Positions 16,974 to 25,823 of a DNA stretch of 31,697 nucleotides are shown here, piece after piece. The translations under genes were made by a program, and so were the position numbers. A model generated the notes under the pieces. That model ran no database searches, was not told the origin of the DNA, and saw only the letters and a list, made by a program, of their open reading frames with translations. Source of the stretch: UBA5868 sp964482025 (GTDB taxonomy: Bacteria > Pseudomonadota > Gammaproteobacteria > Pseudomonadales > Cellvibrionaceae). Within the stretch, counting starts at the first letter, position 1; every line of letters starts with the position of its first letter. The stretch lies in assembly GCA_964482025.1 (NCBI GenBank), contig CAYZVN010000035.1:1-31697 (forward strand). The letters run 5' to 3'.

Positions 16974-18146
16974 GTGTTCCCCGCACGCCCCCACCTTACC
17001 TCTATCACCAAGTGCCTACTCGCCGCTGCTTTGCTGTGGGGGACCGCAGCTTGCGGCCCGCGTGAACCTGCTCCGTCAGTGGAACACAGCTCTGCACCTA
17101 TGTCCGACAATCGGACGCCGTCCAGCGTGAACAATAAGACTCGCAATGAGCATCCCGCCTGGCCCCTCGGTGAGGCGATACTCAGCGCGAGTATCGCCAG
17201 TGCGAAGGCCCTCGATACTGCCATCAGCCAATTCCTCGACGCACCCGATCTCGACAAGCTGGTGCGGGCCCAGCGCCAGTGGCGAGAAACCGTGGCGACA
17301 ATCGAGCACTTTCACCTGTTCTCGCGCCTCGGCACTGTGGCGCCGCAGGACTATCAAAACTTGCTCCGCCTGCAGTTCAACATCACCGCCTGGCCGATAC
17401 AGCCGGGTTATCTGGACGCCCTTGGCGACTACCCCTATTCCGGCATTGTCTTCGATGTCAGCATGCCGCTGACGGCCGACGCTCTGCGAGAACAACACGG
17501 CATGACCGACAGTAGCGATGCCAGTCTCGGGCTCTATGCCATAGAGTTTCTATTGTTCGGAGAAGGAAACAATCGCGCCCCTCTGGCGTTTCAGCCCGTC
17601 ACGGTTTTGTCCGAGGTACATAAGATAGACGGCTACAGCCACGTCGACGAGTTACCGCGCAACCGTCGCCGGGCGTTATTGCGCTTGCAGGCGCAACTGT
17701 TGGTGGAGGATATAACGCTCCTGCATAAGGTTTGGACCGGCGACCGCGCGGGCACCGTGAAACACAGCTTCGAGCTATTAACTCCGACACAACAGGCCGA
17801 GCTGCTGCAAAAAGCCGCCTTAGCGCTGGCCACCGAGCAACTGGTGGTGGTTGCCAATCAAAGCGGTCGCAATCTTTGGCAAGGCCAACAATTAGCGGAT
17901 CGCTTAGCCGCCCAGCTGGCGGGCTTGGCCCGCTTCAACTCGGTCGCAAATCTCGGCGGACAAGTCGCGGCGACTACCGCCGATAGTTTGGCCAGCTTGA
18001 ACGCCATTCGCGACTTGCCGCCTCAACAACAGGAGCCCGCGGGAATCAGCTGGCAGGAGAGCTACACCAATCTGCGAGAGCTGATTAAAGCACTTAACCC
18101 CGCACCTCCCGAGGCTGCGGCCAGCGACTCCTCGCTCCCCTTGTAA
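16974..18146 (+). CDS. imelysin-like putative lipoprotein with altered GxHxxE motif
   Basis: About 390 residues. The N-terminal hydrophobic segment ends in LLWGTAAC, a permissive lipobox, so it is probably an outer-membrane or periplasmic lipoprotein. The body resembles the imelysin (M75/EfeO) fold: two helical-bundle halves, with a segment LGLYAIEFLLFG where typical imelysins have G-x-H-A-I-E. Here the His is Tyr, so the metal-site motif is degenerate. Such proteins are linked to iron uptake, but no iron genes are adjacent. GTG 16974 follows GAGGTGA; a TTG at 16971 is an alternative. Likely co-transcribed with the HAD gene. Confidence 0.75.
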   Translation: MFPARPHLTSITKCLLAAALLWGTAACGPREPAPSVEHSSAPMSDNRTPSSVNNKTRNEHPAWPLGEAILSASIASAKALDTAISQFLDAPDLDKLVRAQRQWRETVATIEHFHLFSRLGTVAPQDYQNLLRLQFNITAWPIQPGYLDALGDYPYSGIVFDVSMPLTADALREQHGMTDSSDASLGLYAIEFLLFGEGNNRAPLAFQPVTVLSEVHKIDGYSHVDELPRNRRRALLRLQAQLLVEDITLLHKVWTGDRAGTVKHSFELLTPTQQAELLQKAALALATEQLVVVANQSGRNLWQGQQLADRLAAQLAGLARFNSVANLGGQVAATTADSLASLNAIRDLPPQQQEPAGISWQESYTNLRELIKALNPAPPEAAASDSSLPL

Positions 18147-18292
18147 AATATGCTCCGCTGTCTGTAAACGCGCCCGCCAAGGCCTCACCCCGCATCAACA
18201 CAGGCCCACCAACACGGGGCGGCGGGAGGAAACGGAGGCTGGCATTATTTTTGCGCCAGTCTGCCGACCCAAACCATACGGCGGAGCCTGTT

Positions 18293-19552
18293 GTGTTAGC
18301 GACCATCATCACCATCCTCATCAGCGTTGCGCTGACGTCGGTCTATTTCATCATCACTCGCCGGCGCCGCACTCCGAAGTACGACCTGAACCCCGCCGAA
18401 TTGCCGGAGGTAGGCGAGTGTCTGCGCAAGTTTGCCGGGCTGACCAAAAGCGCCGTGCACCCTGGAAATCATGTGGAAGTTTTTCAAAATGGCAGCCTTT
18501 TTCCACAGCTCGTCAAAGACATCCGCGCGGCGCGTGAGACGGTCCACCTGGAGATCTTTGTTTGGGATAAAGGTGAAGTCGAACAACAATTCGTTGAGCT
18601 GTTTTGTGAAAAAGTCCGTCAAGGCGTCAAGGTTCGCCTGCTTATCGACGCGATTGGTGCCCGGGATGCCGACCCCAAACAGCTGCATAAACTGCGTGAC
18701 GCCGGTGTGGACCTACATATTTATTGCGAAGCCAGCTGGTGGAATCTACGCCGCTTCAATCACCGGACGCACCGCAAAATTCTTATTGTTGATGGTGAAG
18801 TCGGCTTCACTTTCGGCCATGGCATTGCCGACCAGTGGCGCGGCAATGGTGAAGACAAACACCACTGGCGCGATACCGGTGTGCGTATCACTGGCCCGGC
18901 GGTGTTTTCTCTGCAATCAGTTTTTATGGAGAACTGGATTGAGGAGACAAGTTGCATCCCCACCGAAAGCTCCTGCTTCCCCAGCTTAACTCGACAAGGA
19001 GATGTGACGGCCCACGTGGTCAGCAGTGCCGCAGGCGATGCGATTTCGGGAGTCGGTTTGCTCTACAGTCTCGCCATCGCCAGTGCGCGAAAACATATTT
19101 ACATCCAAAACCCCTACTTCGCCCCGGAACGAAATATGGTGGAACTGCTGTGCGAAATGGTTCGCCGCGGCGTCGAGGTTCATTTAATGGTTCCGGGAAA
19201 ACATACGGATAACCGTTTTGTTCGCTGGGCGGGCTGCTCGCTTTATCGCCCTCTGCTGGAGGGCGGCGTCAATATCTATGAATTTAAGCCGTCGCTACTT
19301 CATCAAAAAATTGTGGTGGTAGATGGCGAGTGGACGCATGTAGGCTCAACCAACTTTGACGCGCGCTCGCTGGCGCTAAATGAAGAGGCTGGAGTGGGAT
19401 TACTGGATCGCACAATTGGCGAACAATTAATCGCCGCCTTTCACGAGGATATGCGACGCTGTAACAAAATTGAGTTGGATAAATGGCGCAAACGCCCGCT
19501 GTTCTATCGGGCGTTTGATGAAATAGCCTATCTGCTTCGCGATCAACTCTAA
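18293..19552 (+). CDS. phospholipase D-type cardiolipin synthase (ClsB-like)
   Basis: 419 residues. An N-terminal membrane anchor (LATIITILISVALTSVYFII) is followed by two PLD catalytic domains, each with an HxKxxxxD motif: HRKILIVDGEVGFTFG (near residue 162) and HQKIVVVDGEWTHVGSTNFD (near 340). Such enzymes condense phosphatidylglycerol with another phospholipid to make cardiolipin at the inner membrane. The GTG at 18293 has GGAG six bases upstream; the frame continues to 18251 without a good site. Length and a single anchor favour the ClsB/ClsC branch over ClsA. It converges on the activase-related unit. Confidence 0.87.
   Translation: MLATIITILISVALTSVYFIITRRRRTPKYDLNPAELPEVGECLRKFAGLTKSAVHPGNHVEVFQNGSLFPQLVKDIRAARETVHLEIFVWDKGEVEQQFVELFCEKVRQGVKVRLLIDAIGARDADPKQLHKLRDAGVDLHIYCEASWWNLRRFNHRTHRKILIVDGEVGFTFGHGIADQWRGNGEDKHHWRDTGVRITGPAVFSLQSVFMENWIEETSCIPTESSCFPSLTRQGDVTAHVVSSAAGDAISGVGLLYSLAIASARKHIYIQNPYFAPERNMVELLCEMVRRGVEVHLMVPGKHTDNRFVRWAGCSLYRPLLEGGVNIYEFKPSLLHQKIVVVDGEWTHVGSTNFDARSLALNEEAGVGLLDRTIGEQLIAAFHEDMRRCNKIELDKWRKRPLFYRAFDEIAYLLRDQL
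19490..19516 (+). repeat. 9-bp inverted repeat inside the 3' end of the cardiolipin synthase gene
   Basis: AAACGCCCG (19490-19498) and CGGGCGTTT (19508-19516) pair perfectly around a nine-base loop, 36 bases before the stop codon. With only TTT after the stem it could serve as a weak terminator for both converging genes, although it lies within the coding frame. Confidence 0.4.
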
Positions 19553-19574
19553 AGCGGTCAAGGCCTAAATACTC

Positions 19575-21380
19575 TCAAGGCTCGACGATCTTCACCGCCA
19601 TTTCAACACCCATATCACCACGGCTTTTTTGCTGCTGGTATTGGTGCGCGGCATTGCTTACCGCCGCTAAGGTCTGCTGCTTTTTGCGGTCACCGGCAAG
19701 CCAAAGTCGACTCAGTCGCTCGCGCCAGCGAACGAATAGGCCTTTTTCTCGAGTTACCAAATCGTTTAACAAATCCAGCGCAGTGCAAGCACCCGCATGC
19801 GAACTGCAATAACTACCGGATGTCAGCGAACGATTGGCTTGTGCGCGGCCCTTAAAGTCTTCTATTGTCCAGCCCGTTTGAGCCAGTGCCTCCTGCACTT
19901 CTTTTTCAGCGGCCTGCCGCGCTTTAAACAACTGCATCTGTACGCGACTATAAACGTTCACCGCACCATCGCCATTGGTTTCGATTGGCAGAAATATTGC
20001 GCTCGGATACAGTTCGGTAATTAAAGACTGCACACCATCGGAAACCGCACTGGACGGCATACAACCGAAAGGCTTGATGCTCAGCGTCATATTTACTTTC
20101 TGGTCCACCACATTGTGAATCAGTTTGCCTACCTCCATATGGCCTTCGCCGCCGCGCAAGTTGTTGTCGTAGAAGCGGTGACTGATTTCCGCAATATGCT
20201 CCATATCCGGCAGGTGATAGCGGCGCAAGCCGAGAAGTGTTGCATAGCTATAAAATAGCCCGCGTACAAACCAATCTGCGGCGCGCAAACCCCACATTTT
20301 TTTCGCTACGCTGGTATTTTCCAAAGCAAACTTGCTGCCGTGGCCATCCGCACCAACGGCTTTGTCCGTGCCTTTTAAACGGGCGCGCTCACGGGTGTCA
20401 TATTTTGCGCCCCACAACAAATACAAAATCCAGTTGGTCACCAATTGCACGTCAACCTCAGCACCTTCTTGTTCCAAGAAGCGCTGCATTTTGTAGTTGC
20501 CGTCGCCTTCTGTGGTCATGGCCCAAAACTCACCGATAATGGCGACTCTGGGTTTAATGCGAGTGCGGTCCACTTTTATCGCCGCTAATTCTTTGCGGGT
20601 TTGCCACAAGGCTTTTATAAGCCCTCGGCGAGTTTCAAAGGCCTGCGCAATACGCGCCTTGGCTCGGGCGAGCGCCGCATCGGTGGCGCCCGGTTCAATT
20701 TCGTAAGGGCGGATGCGGTACATAAGCGCATTCAATACATCTCCCAACAAAATGGCCTTGCCTATGGTGACAAAAAATTGGGCGTCAATTTTCAACCCTA
20801 AGGCTTCTCCGGTGGCTTGTTTAATACCCCCGGCCTGCTGAAACAAAATGACCCGAAAACCTTCAAAGCCCGCGTCGCGCAGCGCTTTACGGTATTCCGT
20901 TACGTAGGTTCCGAAACGGCAGGGGCCACAGGAGCCCGCAGTGGCAAAAATATAATTTTGCACAATTTCCTGCTTGCTGAGGCCTCCCGCTTCCATTTCT
21001 TTAAGTTTTTTTACCAGATTGCCCACGGTAAAGTACGTGGGGTTGCATTGGCCGCGATTGCCGAACTCCCGGCCGAACTGGAGAGCGCGATTATCCGGCA
21101 CATCCATCGCCTCCACTTTATAGCCCAGACCGCGAAACGCCGACTGAATAAACAAGTCGTGCGCCATGGTCAAACCCGCATGTAAAATCGTGGTGTGCTC
21201 ACGCTGCGAAGCGACAAAGTGCGTTGGATTCAGATCGCGCCAATGTTCCTTCGCAGGCTCTTGCGTTAATTCCGCCTGTTCAAATTGCTTGAGGTTTTCC
21301 TCCACCGCGCGCAGATACTCTGCCGCATCGGGTTCAGCTGAAGAATGGCCTGTGCGAGCGTCACGCGATATTTGTGTCAT
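19575..21380 (-). CDS. 2-hydroxyacyl-CoA dehydratase (HgdB)-like iron-sulfur protein
   Basis: 601 residues. The sequence shows HgdB-type features of the BcrC/BadD/HgdB superfamily: GNRGQCNPTYFTVGNLVKKL (C112), TAGSCGPCRFGTYVTEYRKA (C151, C154), and KPFGCMPSSAVSDGVQSLI (C440), with a further Cys pair near the C-terminus (C525, C532). These can bind Fe-S clusters. It has no signal peptide and should be cytoplasmic. It starts 11 bases after the activase gene, behind GGAG, so the two are one operon and probably one complex. The substrate is unknown; similar two-gene units have been noted in many genomes without an assigned reaction. Confidence 0.72.
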   Translation of the reverse strand: MTQISRDARTGHSSAEPDAAEYLRAVEENLKQFEQAELTQEPAKEHWRDLNPTHFVASQREHTTILHAGLTMAHDLFIQSAFRGLGYKVEAMDVPDNRALQFGREFGNRGQCNPTYFTVGNLVKKLKEMEAGGLSKQEIVQNYIFATAGSCGPCRFGTYVTEYRKALRDAGFEGFRVILFQQAGGIKQATGEALGLKIDAQFFVTIGKAILLGDVLNALMYRIRPYEIEPGATDAALARAKARIAQAFETRRGLIKALWQTRKELAAIKVDRTRIKPRVAIIGEFWAMTTEGDGNYKMQRFLEQEGAEVDVQLVTNWILYLLWGAKYDTRERARLKGTDKAVGADGHGSKFALENTSVAKKMWGLRAADWFVRGLFYSYATLLGLRRYHLPDMEHIAEISHRFYDNNLRGGEGHMEVGKLIHNVVDQKVNMTLSIKPFGCMPSSAVSDGVQSLITELYPSAIFLPIETNGDGAVNVYSRVQMQLFKARQAAEKEVQEALAQTGWTIEDFKGRAQANRSLTSGSYCSSHAGACTALDLLNDLVTREKGLFVRWRERLSRLWLAGDRKKQQTLAAVSNAAHQYQQQKSRGDMGVEMAVKIVEP

Positions 21381-21391
21381 TACCTGTCTCC

Positions 21392-24300
21392 TCAGTCTAT
21401 TTCAACAGCGGCAATTAAATTGTTGTGGGCAACCATGGCTCCCAGAGAAGCCGTCGCCTGCGGCGGCATGTTTTGCTGGAGTAACTGTTCGCGGCGTTGG
21501 CGCCACTTTTCCAACTCGGTAATAAAAGTCTGGTCCTGTTTAATTTTCTCCGGCGCAGCCTCCAGCAACTGAAGGCGCTTTTCGATCAAGGCGCGCTCCA
21601 CCTCGGTTTTGCGGCGCGCCTCGTCTTCGAGCTTTTCTTCGGCAAGCTTTAAGGTATAGCCATAGGTTTTGACGCGAATTTTGATCGACCCTGACGGCTT
21701 GTTTGCATCTATATCGTGCAGCGCAGAATAAGGCGAGCCGGAGGCTTCCATGATGCGGTCAATCAAACCGTAGGTGGGCGCGTCGTGGCCGCATTTAAAG
21801 CTGGATAAATCCAACACCGCCACATTGGGATGACGGGCGGCAAATTTGGCGGCCCATACTTTCTGCACACTGTTGACGCTGTAGTTTTCCGGCCATATAT
21901 CATGAATTTCCAGCGGCGAATCCACGTGCTGCTTTTCTAAGTCGTCGCGGAAAAAACGCTGCAAATACTCTTTGCTTTTGGGAATGGAGCGCATGGAGAG
22001 AATCGGATAGCCCATGGCCTGATACTCTTCCAGGACACTGTGGTTCATTCCCGGATCATTATGGTAGGGGCGGCCGACCATCAACAGCGCCATGCGATTA
22101 TCCGCTTCCACCGCATCGAGGATGATGCGCCCTTTTTCCTGCATATGCTCATCGAAGTGATCGAGAGCTTTATAGGCTTGATCCACCGCGAAATTATTTT
22201 CGTCTTCGGTAATCTCCAGGTATTCGGCAAACGCTTCGAACATTTTTGCCTTTAACAAAAGCGGCTCATTGAGCGAGACGGCGGTGTCCAAATAGGTGAT
22301 ATCGCGCTGGGCAAAAAAATCCTGCTCTTTAGTAAAAGCGGCGCCGATCACTTTTGGCGTACCGGCGACTATAGGACAGCAGGCGGTATCCATGACCTTT
22401 TCCACAAAAGTGGGAATATGGGTAATGGATGGAAAGAAAATCAAATTAAGCGGCTTTTTTACATGGTGCTCAAACAACAGATTATGAATATGTGCCTGCA
22501 CCACTTTGGCCGGAAAACACGGATCCACCGAGCCGTATTTCCCGCCCGCCTGCCACATCTCCTCTCCCGTATCGTCGGAGAAAACGATATTGCGGGATTT
22601 CAGCCCAAGCGCCTCAAAATACGCGCGCCAGAAAGGCGCCGTACTCCAGATATTTAAGGCTTTGGGAATACCGATACGAATATTCTGGCGATGCTCCTTG
22701 GCCGCAGCGCTGGAGCGAATAAAACAGCGACGAATTCTTTTGTGTTTAACGCCACCCAATAGGGTGCGCTTGACTTCAATATCCTCAATTTCCATCCCAG
22801 CCTCGGGCAGCGGCTCGACTTTATACAAAGGCTTGTATGCCCAAGTCGCCTCGTAGTCCACCAAATTGGGGAACGCAATCGTGCGTTCGCGGCGCTTGCG
22901 GTTCAGTGCGCGCAAGGCATCATGATCTTCCACTGTACCTTTTTCGCAGGAAAACCCGGAAATATAACGGACAGTCTCCTCTTCGCTCACATGCGCGTCA
23001 ATAAAGGTACGGGAGCAATTATTCGCACAAAAAGTACAGCGAGTTTCTTCGTCGTTACGGGTGGTGTAATAGAGGTTAATGGCCTCGTCTAAGCCAATAA
23101 AGGTGGAACGGCCGCGACGCTGTACCACGCGGATGGCCTCAAATGCAGCGCCCAGTGCACCGGCCTCACCGGTATGGGGGTGCACGTGCACCTCGGCATC
23201 GGGCACCCGCTCCTGAATATAATCCACCTGCGCTTTAACGGCGGCGAGATTTTTTTGGGTGCCGCCTTGCAGTACGAACACACGGCCCAGTTCCGCCATG
23301 CGAGGAATTTGCACCACGTATTGCCAAATATTTTTTGGCAGCACTAATGCCAATCCCGCCAGCAACTCTTCGCCGTTGTAACCTTCTTTTTGAAAATTCA
23401 CTCGGTCCGAATCGAGAAAAACGGCGCAGCCGTAGCTGAATTCTGGCGAAAGCTCTGCGTTAAAGGCTTTTTCGGCGTACTGTTCTACCGGCACACCAAA
23501 TTGGTCTGCCATCGCCTGCAGCAACATGCCATTACCGGCACTGCAGGAGTTGGACAGGCGGAAGTTTTTGATGATGCGGTTTTGCATAAACATGACTTTG
23601 ATGTCCTGCCCGCCCACATCACAAATCACATCTACATCGGGGAAGTAGTGCTGCGCACTTTTCATATGGGCAACGGTTTCAACGATGTTGGCGTCGGCTT
23701 TCAGTGCCGCCTCCATCACATCGCCGGCGTATCCGGTCACGCCAAAGCCGTTGACTCGCAACTGCGCGTCCTGCATCTTGGCCCAGGTCTGCAGTTGCAT
23801 AAACATGTTTTTCATATCCTCCAGCGGATTGCCTTTGGATAATTGATAAACCTTCTGCAGAATTTCGCCCTGCTCGTCTACCAGCACGCATTTACTGGAG
23901 GTAGAGCCGCCGTCCAAGCCGATAAAACCTTCGATCACCTTGAGACCTTGCGCGGCTTTTGGGGTAAACGATGGCACGCTGTAGCGCTGCACAAACTGTA
24001 CAACTTCATTTTCACCCTTAACCAGCGGCGGCCCTGCGTTAGCGCCGAGCTGTGCCTTGCGGCCATCGCGAATAAAGGATTTCAGCCGGTCCAGAGTTTC
24101 GCAGGTGGCAACATTTTTTTCGTACAAACCAAATAACACCGCCCCATAGGCGGCGTAGTATTCGGAATTTTCTGGGGCGAAAATCAGCTCTTCTAAGGGC
24201 ACATCTTTGGGATAGTCAAAACCGCGCTCTTCCCAAGTTTGCGGAATGCGGTAGCGCCAGCAGTCGCGCAAAAAAGGCAAATACGCATTGGGCCCGCCCA

Positions 24301-24976
24301 GCAATAACACTTTGGACTTCAAAGTATTGCCCCGCGTGAGCACCGAGATATTCTGGCTGACAATGGCATCGGCGAGCGAGCACATGATTTCGTTGGCGGG
24401 AATGCCGCTTTTTACCAAGTTGACGATATCCGTCTCCGCAAACACACCACATTTAGCGGCGACGTGGTGCAGTTTGGTTGGATCGAAAACCAGTTTCGCG
24501 ATCTGATCGCGCTCCATGCCCACTTTGATAAAACATTTATCGATCGTGGCACCTGTACCCGACGCACACTTATCGTTCATGGACGTGGTTGCGCGTTTTT
24601 CGCCAGTTGCTTCGCTGGTTTTGAACATGATGATCTTGGCATCCTGCCCGCCCAGCTCAATCACGCTGCCCACATCCGGATGCAGGGCTTCCACGGCCAT
24701 AGTGACCGCGTTAACCTCTTGAATAAATTTAGCGTTGAGGTGCGGCGCAATAGGACCGGCACCAGAGCCGGTAATAAATATCCGCGTATTTTGTATGGAG
24801 ATATCGGGAAGGTCCGCGAGCACTTGCTCGAGCATCTCCAGCACTTTTTCCGCCTGCCGGGTTTCGTGGCGAGCGTAGCGAGACCAGAGAATATTGCGGC
24901 TTGCCGGCTCAACGGCAACCAGTTTGACGGTGGTGGAACCTACATCGATACCAAAAGTGAGGTGCTGGTGATCCAT
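21392..24976 (-). CDS. double-activase (BadF/BadG/BcrA/BcrD) ATPase fused to DUF2229-like and HgdB-like regions
   Basis: 1194 residues. Domain 1 (about 5-290) is an ASKHA ATPase: FGIDVGSTTVKL, SGSGAGPIAP, VIELGGQDAKI and the cluster cysteines C137 (KCASGTG) and C176 (KCGVFAE). Domain 2 (about 350-625) repeats it: FIGLDGGSTSSKC, ICDVGGQDIKV, with C478 (NSCSAGNG) and C517 (YGCAVFLD). A DUF2229-like section has a Cys cluster (C647, C650, C654, then C677 in GFSCEKG). The last ~450 residues resemble HgdB (C820 in DPCFPAK, the CC pair at 866-867 in DTACCPIV, and FKCGHDAPTYG). Known activases use ATP to inject a low-potential electron into a dehydratase. The reaction here is not known. The Shine-Dalgarno is weak. 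Confidence 0.82.
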   Translation of the reverse strand: MDHQHLTFGIDVGSTTVKLVAVEPASRNILWSRYARHETRQAEKVLEMLEQVLADLPDISIQNTRIFITGSGAGPIAPHLNAKFIQEVNAVTMAVEALHPDVGSVIELGGQDAKIIMFKTSEATGEKRATTSMNDKCASGTGATIDKCFIKVGMERDQIAKLVFDPTKLHHVAAKCGVFAETDIVNLVKSGIPANEIMCSLADAIVSQNISVLTRGNTLKSKVLLLGGPNAYLPFLRDCWRYRIPQTWEERGFDYPKDVPLEELIFAPENSEYYAAYGAVLFGLYEKNVATCETLDRLKSFIRDGRKAQLGANAGPPLVKGENEVVQFVQRYSVPSFTPKAAQGLKVIEGFIGLDGGSTSSKCVLVDEQGEILQKVYQLSKGNPLEDMKNMFMQLQTWAKMQDAQLRVNGFGVTGYAGDVMEAALKADANIVETVAHMKSAQHYFPDVDVICDVGGQDIKVMFMQNRIIKNFRLSNSCSAGNGMLLQAMADQFGVPVEQYAEKAFNAELSPEFSYGCAVFLDSDRVNFQKEGYNGEELLAGLALVLPKNIWQYVVQIPRMAELGRVFVLQGGTQKNLAAVKAQVDYIQERVPDAEVHVHPHTGEAGALGAAFEAIRVVQRRGRSTFIGLDEAINLYYTTRNDEETRCTFCANNCSRTFIDAHVSEEETVRYISGFSCEKGTVEDHDALRALNRKRRERTIAFPNLVDYEATWAYKPLYKVEPLPEAGMEIEDIEVKRTLLGGVKHKRIRRCFIRSSAAAKEHRQNIRIGIPKALNIWSTAPFWRAYFEALGLKSRNIVFSDDTGEEMWQAGGKYGSVDPCFPAKVVQAHIHNLLFEHHVKKPLNLIFFPSITHIPTFVEKVMDTACCPIVAGTPKVIGAAFTKEQDFFAQRDITYLDTAVSLNEPLLLKAKMFEAFAEYLEITEDENNFAVDQAYKALDHFDEHMQEKGRIILDAVEADNRMALLMVGRPYHNDPGMNHSVLEEYQAMGYPILSMRSIPKSKEYLQRFFRDDLEKQHVDSPLEIHDIWPENYSVNSVQKVWAAKFAARHPNVAVLDLSSFKCGHDAPTYGLIDRIMEASGSPYSALHDIDANKPSGSIKIRVKTYGYTLKLAEEKLEDEARRKTEVERALIEKRLQLLEAAPEKIKQDQTFITELEKWRQRREQLLQQNMPPQATASLGAMVAHNNLIAAVEID

Positions 24977-25351
24977 GATTTTTACCGTATTGCGATTGCG
25001 GCAGGGAAATCAGCGCCCTCTCCAGAACACCTTGGCTTTTTTTATAAATGCTCTGGAAAGCACTACAACTTTGCGCCGAAAGAGCTTAACCCTAACGCAA
25101 AACTTTTTAAAAACCAAGCGAGCAACCCTGGTATTTCTCACCAGTAGACAAACCATTCGGCACACTTAAACCACACAAAAATTAAGGATTAGATCCGGGA
25201 AAATTTGTTTGCGTCGCCAAAGAATAGCGCTTGCTGATTGCCGCAGCGCGAGATGTCGGATGTTGGAAAGAGATGCAGGGAAGATTCGGAGAAGTCCGGC
25301 ACAGGCGCCGATTGGCACCTGTACCGATTGAGATAATAACTGAAAGGTTGG
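24977..25351. other. intergenic region between the activase gene and gcvH
   Basis: 375 bases without a convincing gene. It must hold the promoter of the activase operon on the minus strand, but no clear -35/-10 pair and no FNR-like TTGAT-N4-ATCAA site were seen. The right end holds a 12-bp hairpin described separately. Confidence 0.5.
25298..25325 (-). repeat. 12-bp hairpin downstream of gcvH
   Basis: In the minus-strand transcript GGTACAGGTGCC pairs with GGCGCCTGTGCC around a four-base loop, using two G-U pairs. It begins 27 bases after the gcvH stop. No U-run follows, so it may be an mRNA-stabilising 3' hairpin or part of a rho-dependent end. Confidence 0.5.
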
Positions 25352-25738
25352 TTAGTCGCTAATGCTCGCCTGGTATGCCTCAGCATCCATAGCGTCTTCC
25401 AACTCTTCTAGGTCGTCGGGCTGAACTTTAAAAAACCAACCTTCGTCGTAGGGGGCAGCGTTGATGGTCTCCGGCGCATCCGCCAGCTTTTCGTTGATAG
25501 CGATCACTTCGCCCGATACAGGTGAATAAATATCGGAGGCCGCCTTCACAGACTCCACCACTCCCGCCTCCTGACCGGCGGCGAGCATAGCACCGACTTC
25601 GGGCAGCTCAACAAACACTACGTCGCCGAGCGCTGCTTGGGCGTGGTCGGTAATGCCAATGGTCACAGTGCCGTCGTCTTCGACGCGAACCCATTCGTGG
25701 CTGGATAGGTATTTCAGTTCCGAGCGTATGTCACTCAT
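25352..25738 (-). CDS. gcvH: glycine cleavage system H protein
   Basis: 128 residues, standard length. GcvH shuttles the aminomethyl group on a lipoyl arm between GcvP, GcvT and GcvL. The lipoylated residue is K65 in VVESVKAASDIYSPVSGEV, the full family signature. The N-terminus LKYLSSHEWVRVE is typical. It follows gcvT by 85 bases on the same strand. The partner gcvP is not next to it in this window. Confidence 0.96.
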   Translation of the reverse strand: MSDIRSELKYLSSHEWVRVEDDGTVTIGITDHAQAALGDVVFVELPEVGAMLAAGQEAGVVESVKAASDIYSPVSGEVIAINEKLADAPETINAAPYDEGWFFKVQPDDLEELEDAMDAEAYQASISD

Positions 25739-25823
25739 GTCTATTCCTCAGTACAAGTATTCTGGGGCTCTAGCCCTGGTCGATGAAAACGAAAAACAGT
25801 GCTGCGATCAAAACACGCGCATC

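Noticed and set aside
24977..25200. FNR-type operator upstream of the activase operon
   Set aside because: No TTGAT-N4-ATCAA or close variant could be found on either strand.
25189..25386. 65-codon minus-strand frame across the gcvH 3' end
   Set aside because: Overlaps gcvH in another frame, lacks a ribosome site, and covers the hairpin; a shadow.
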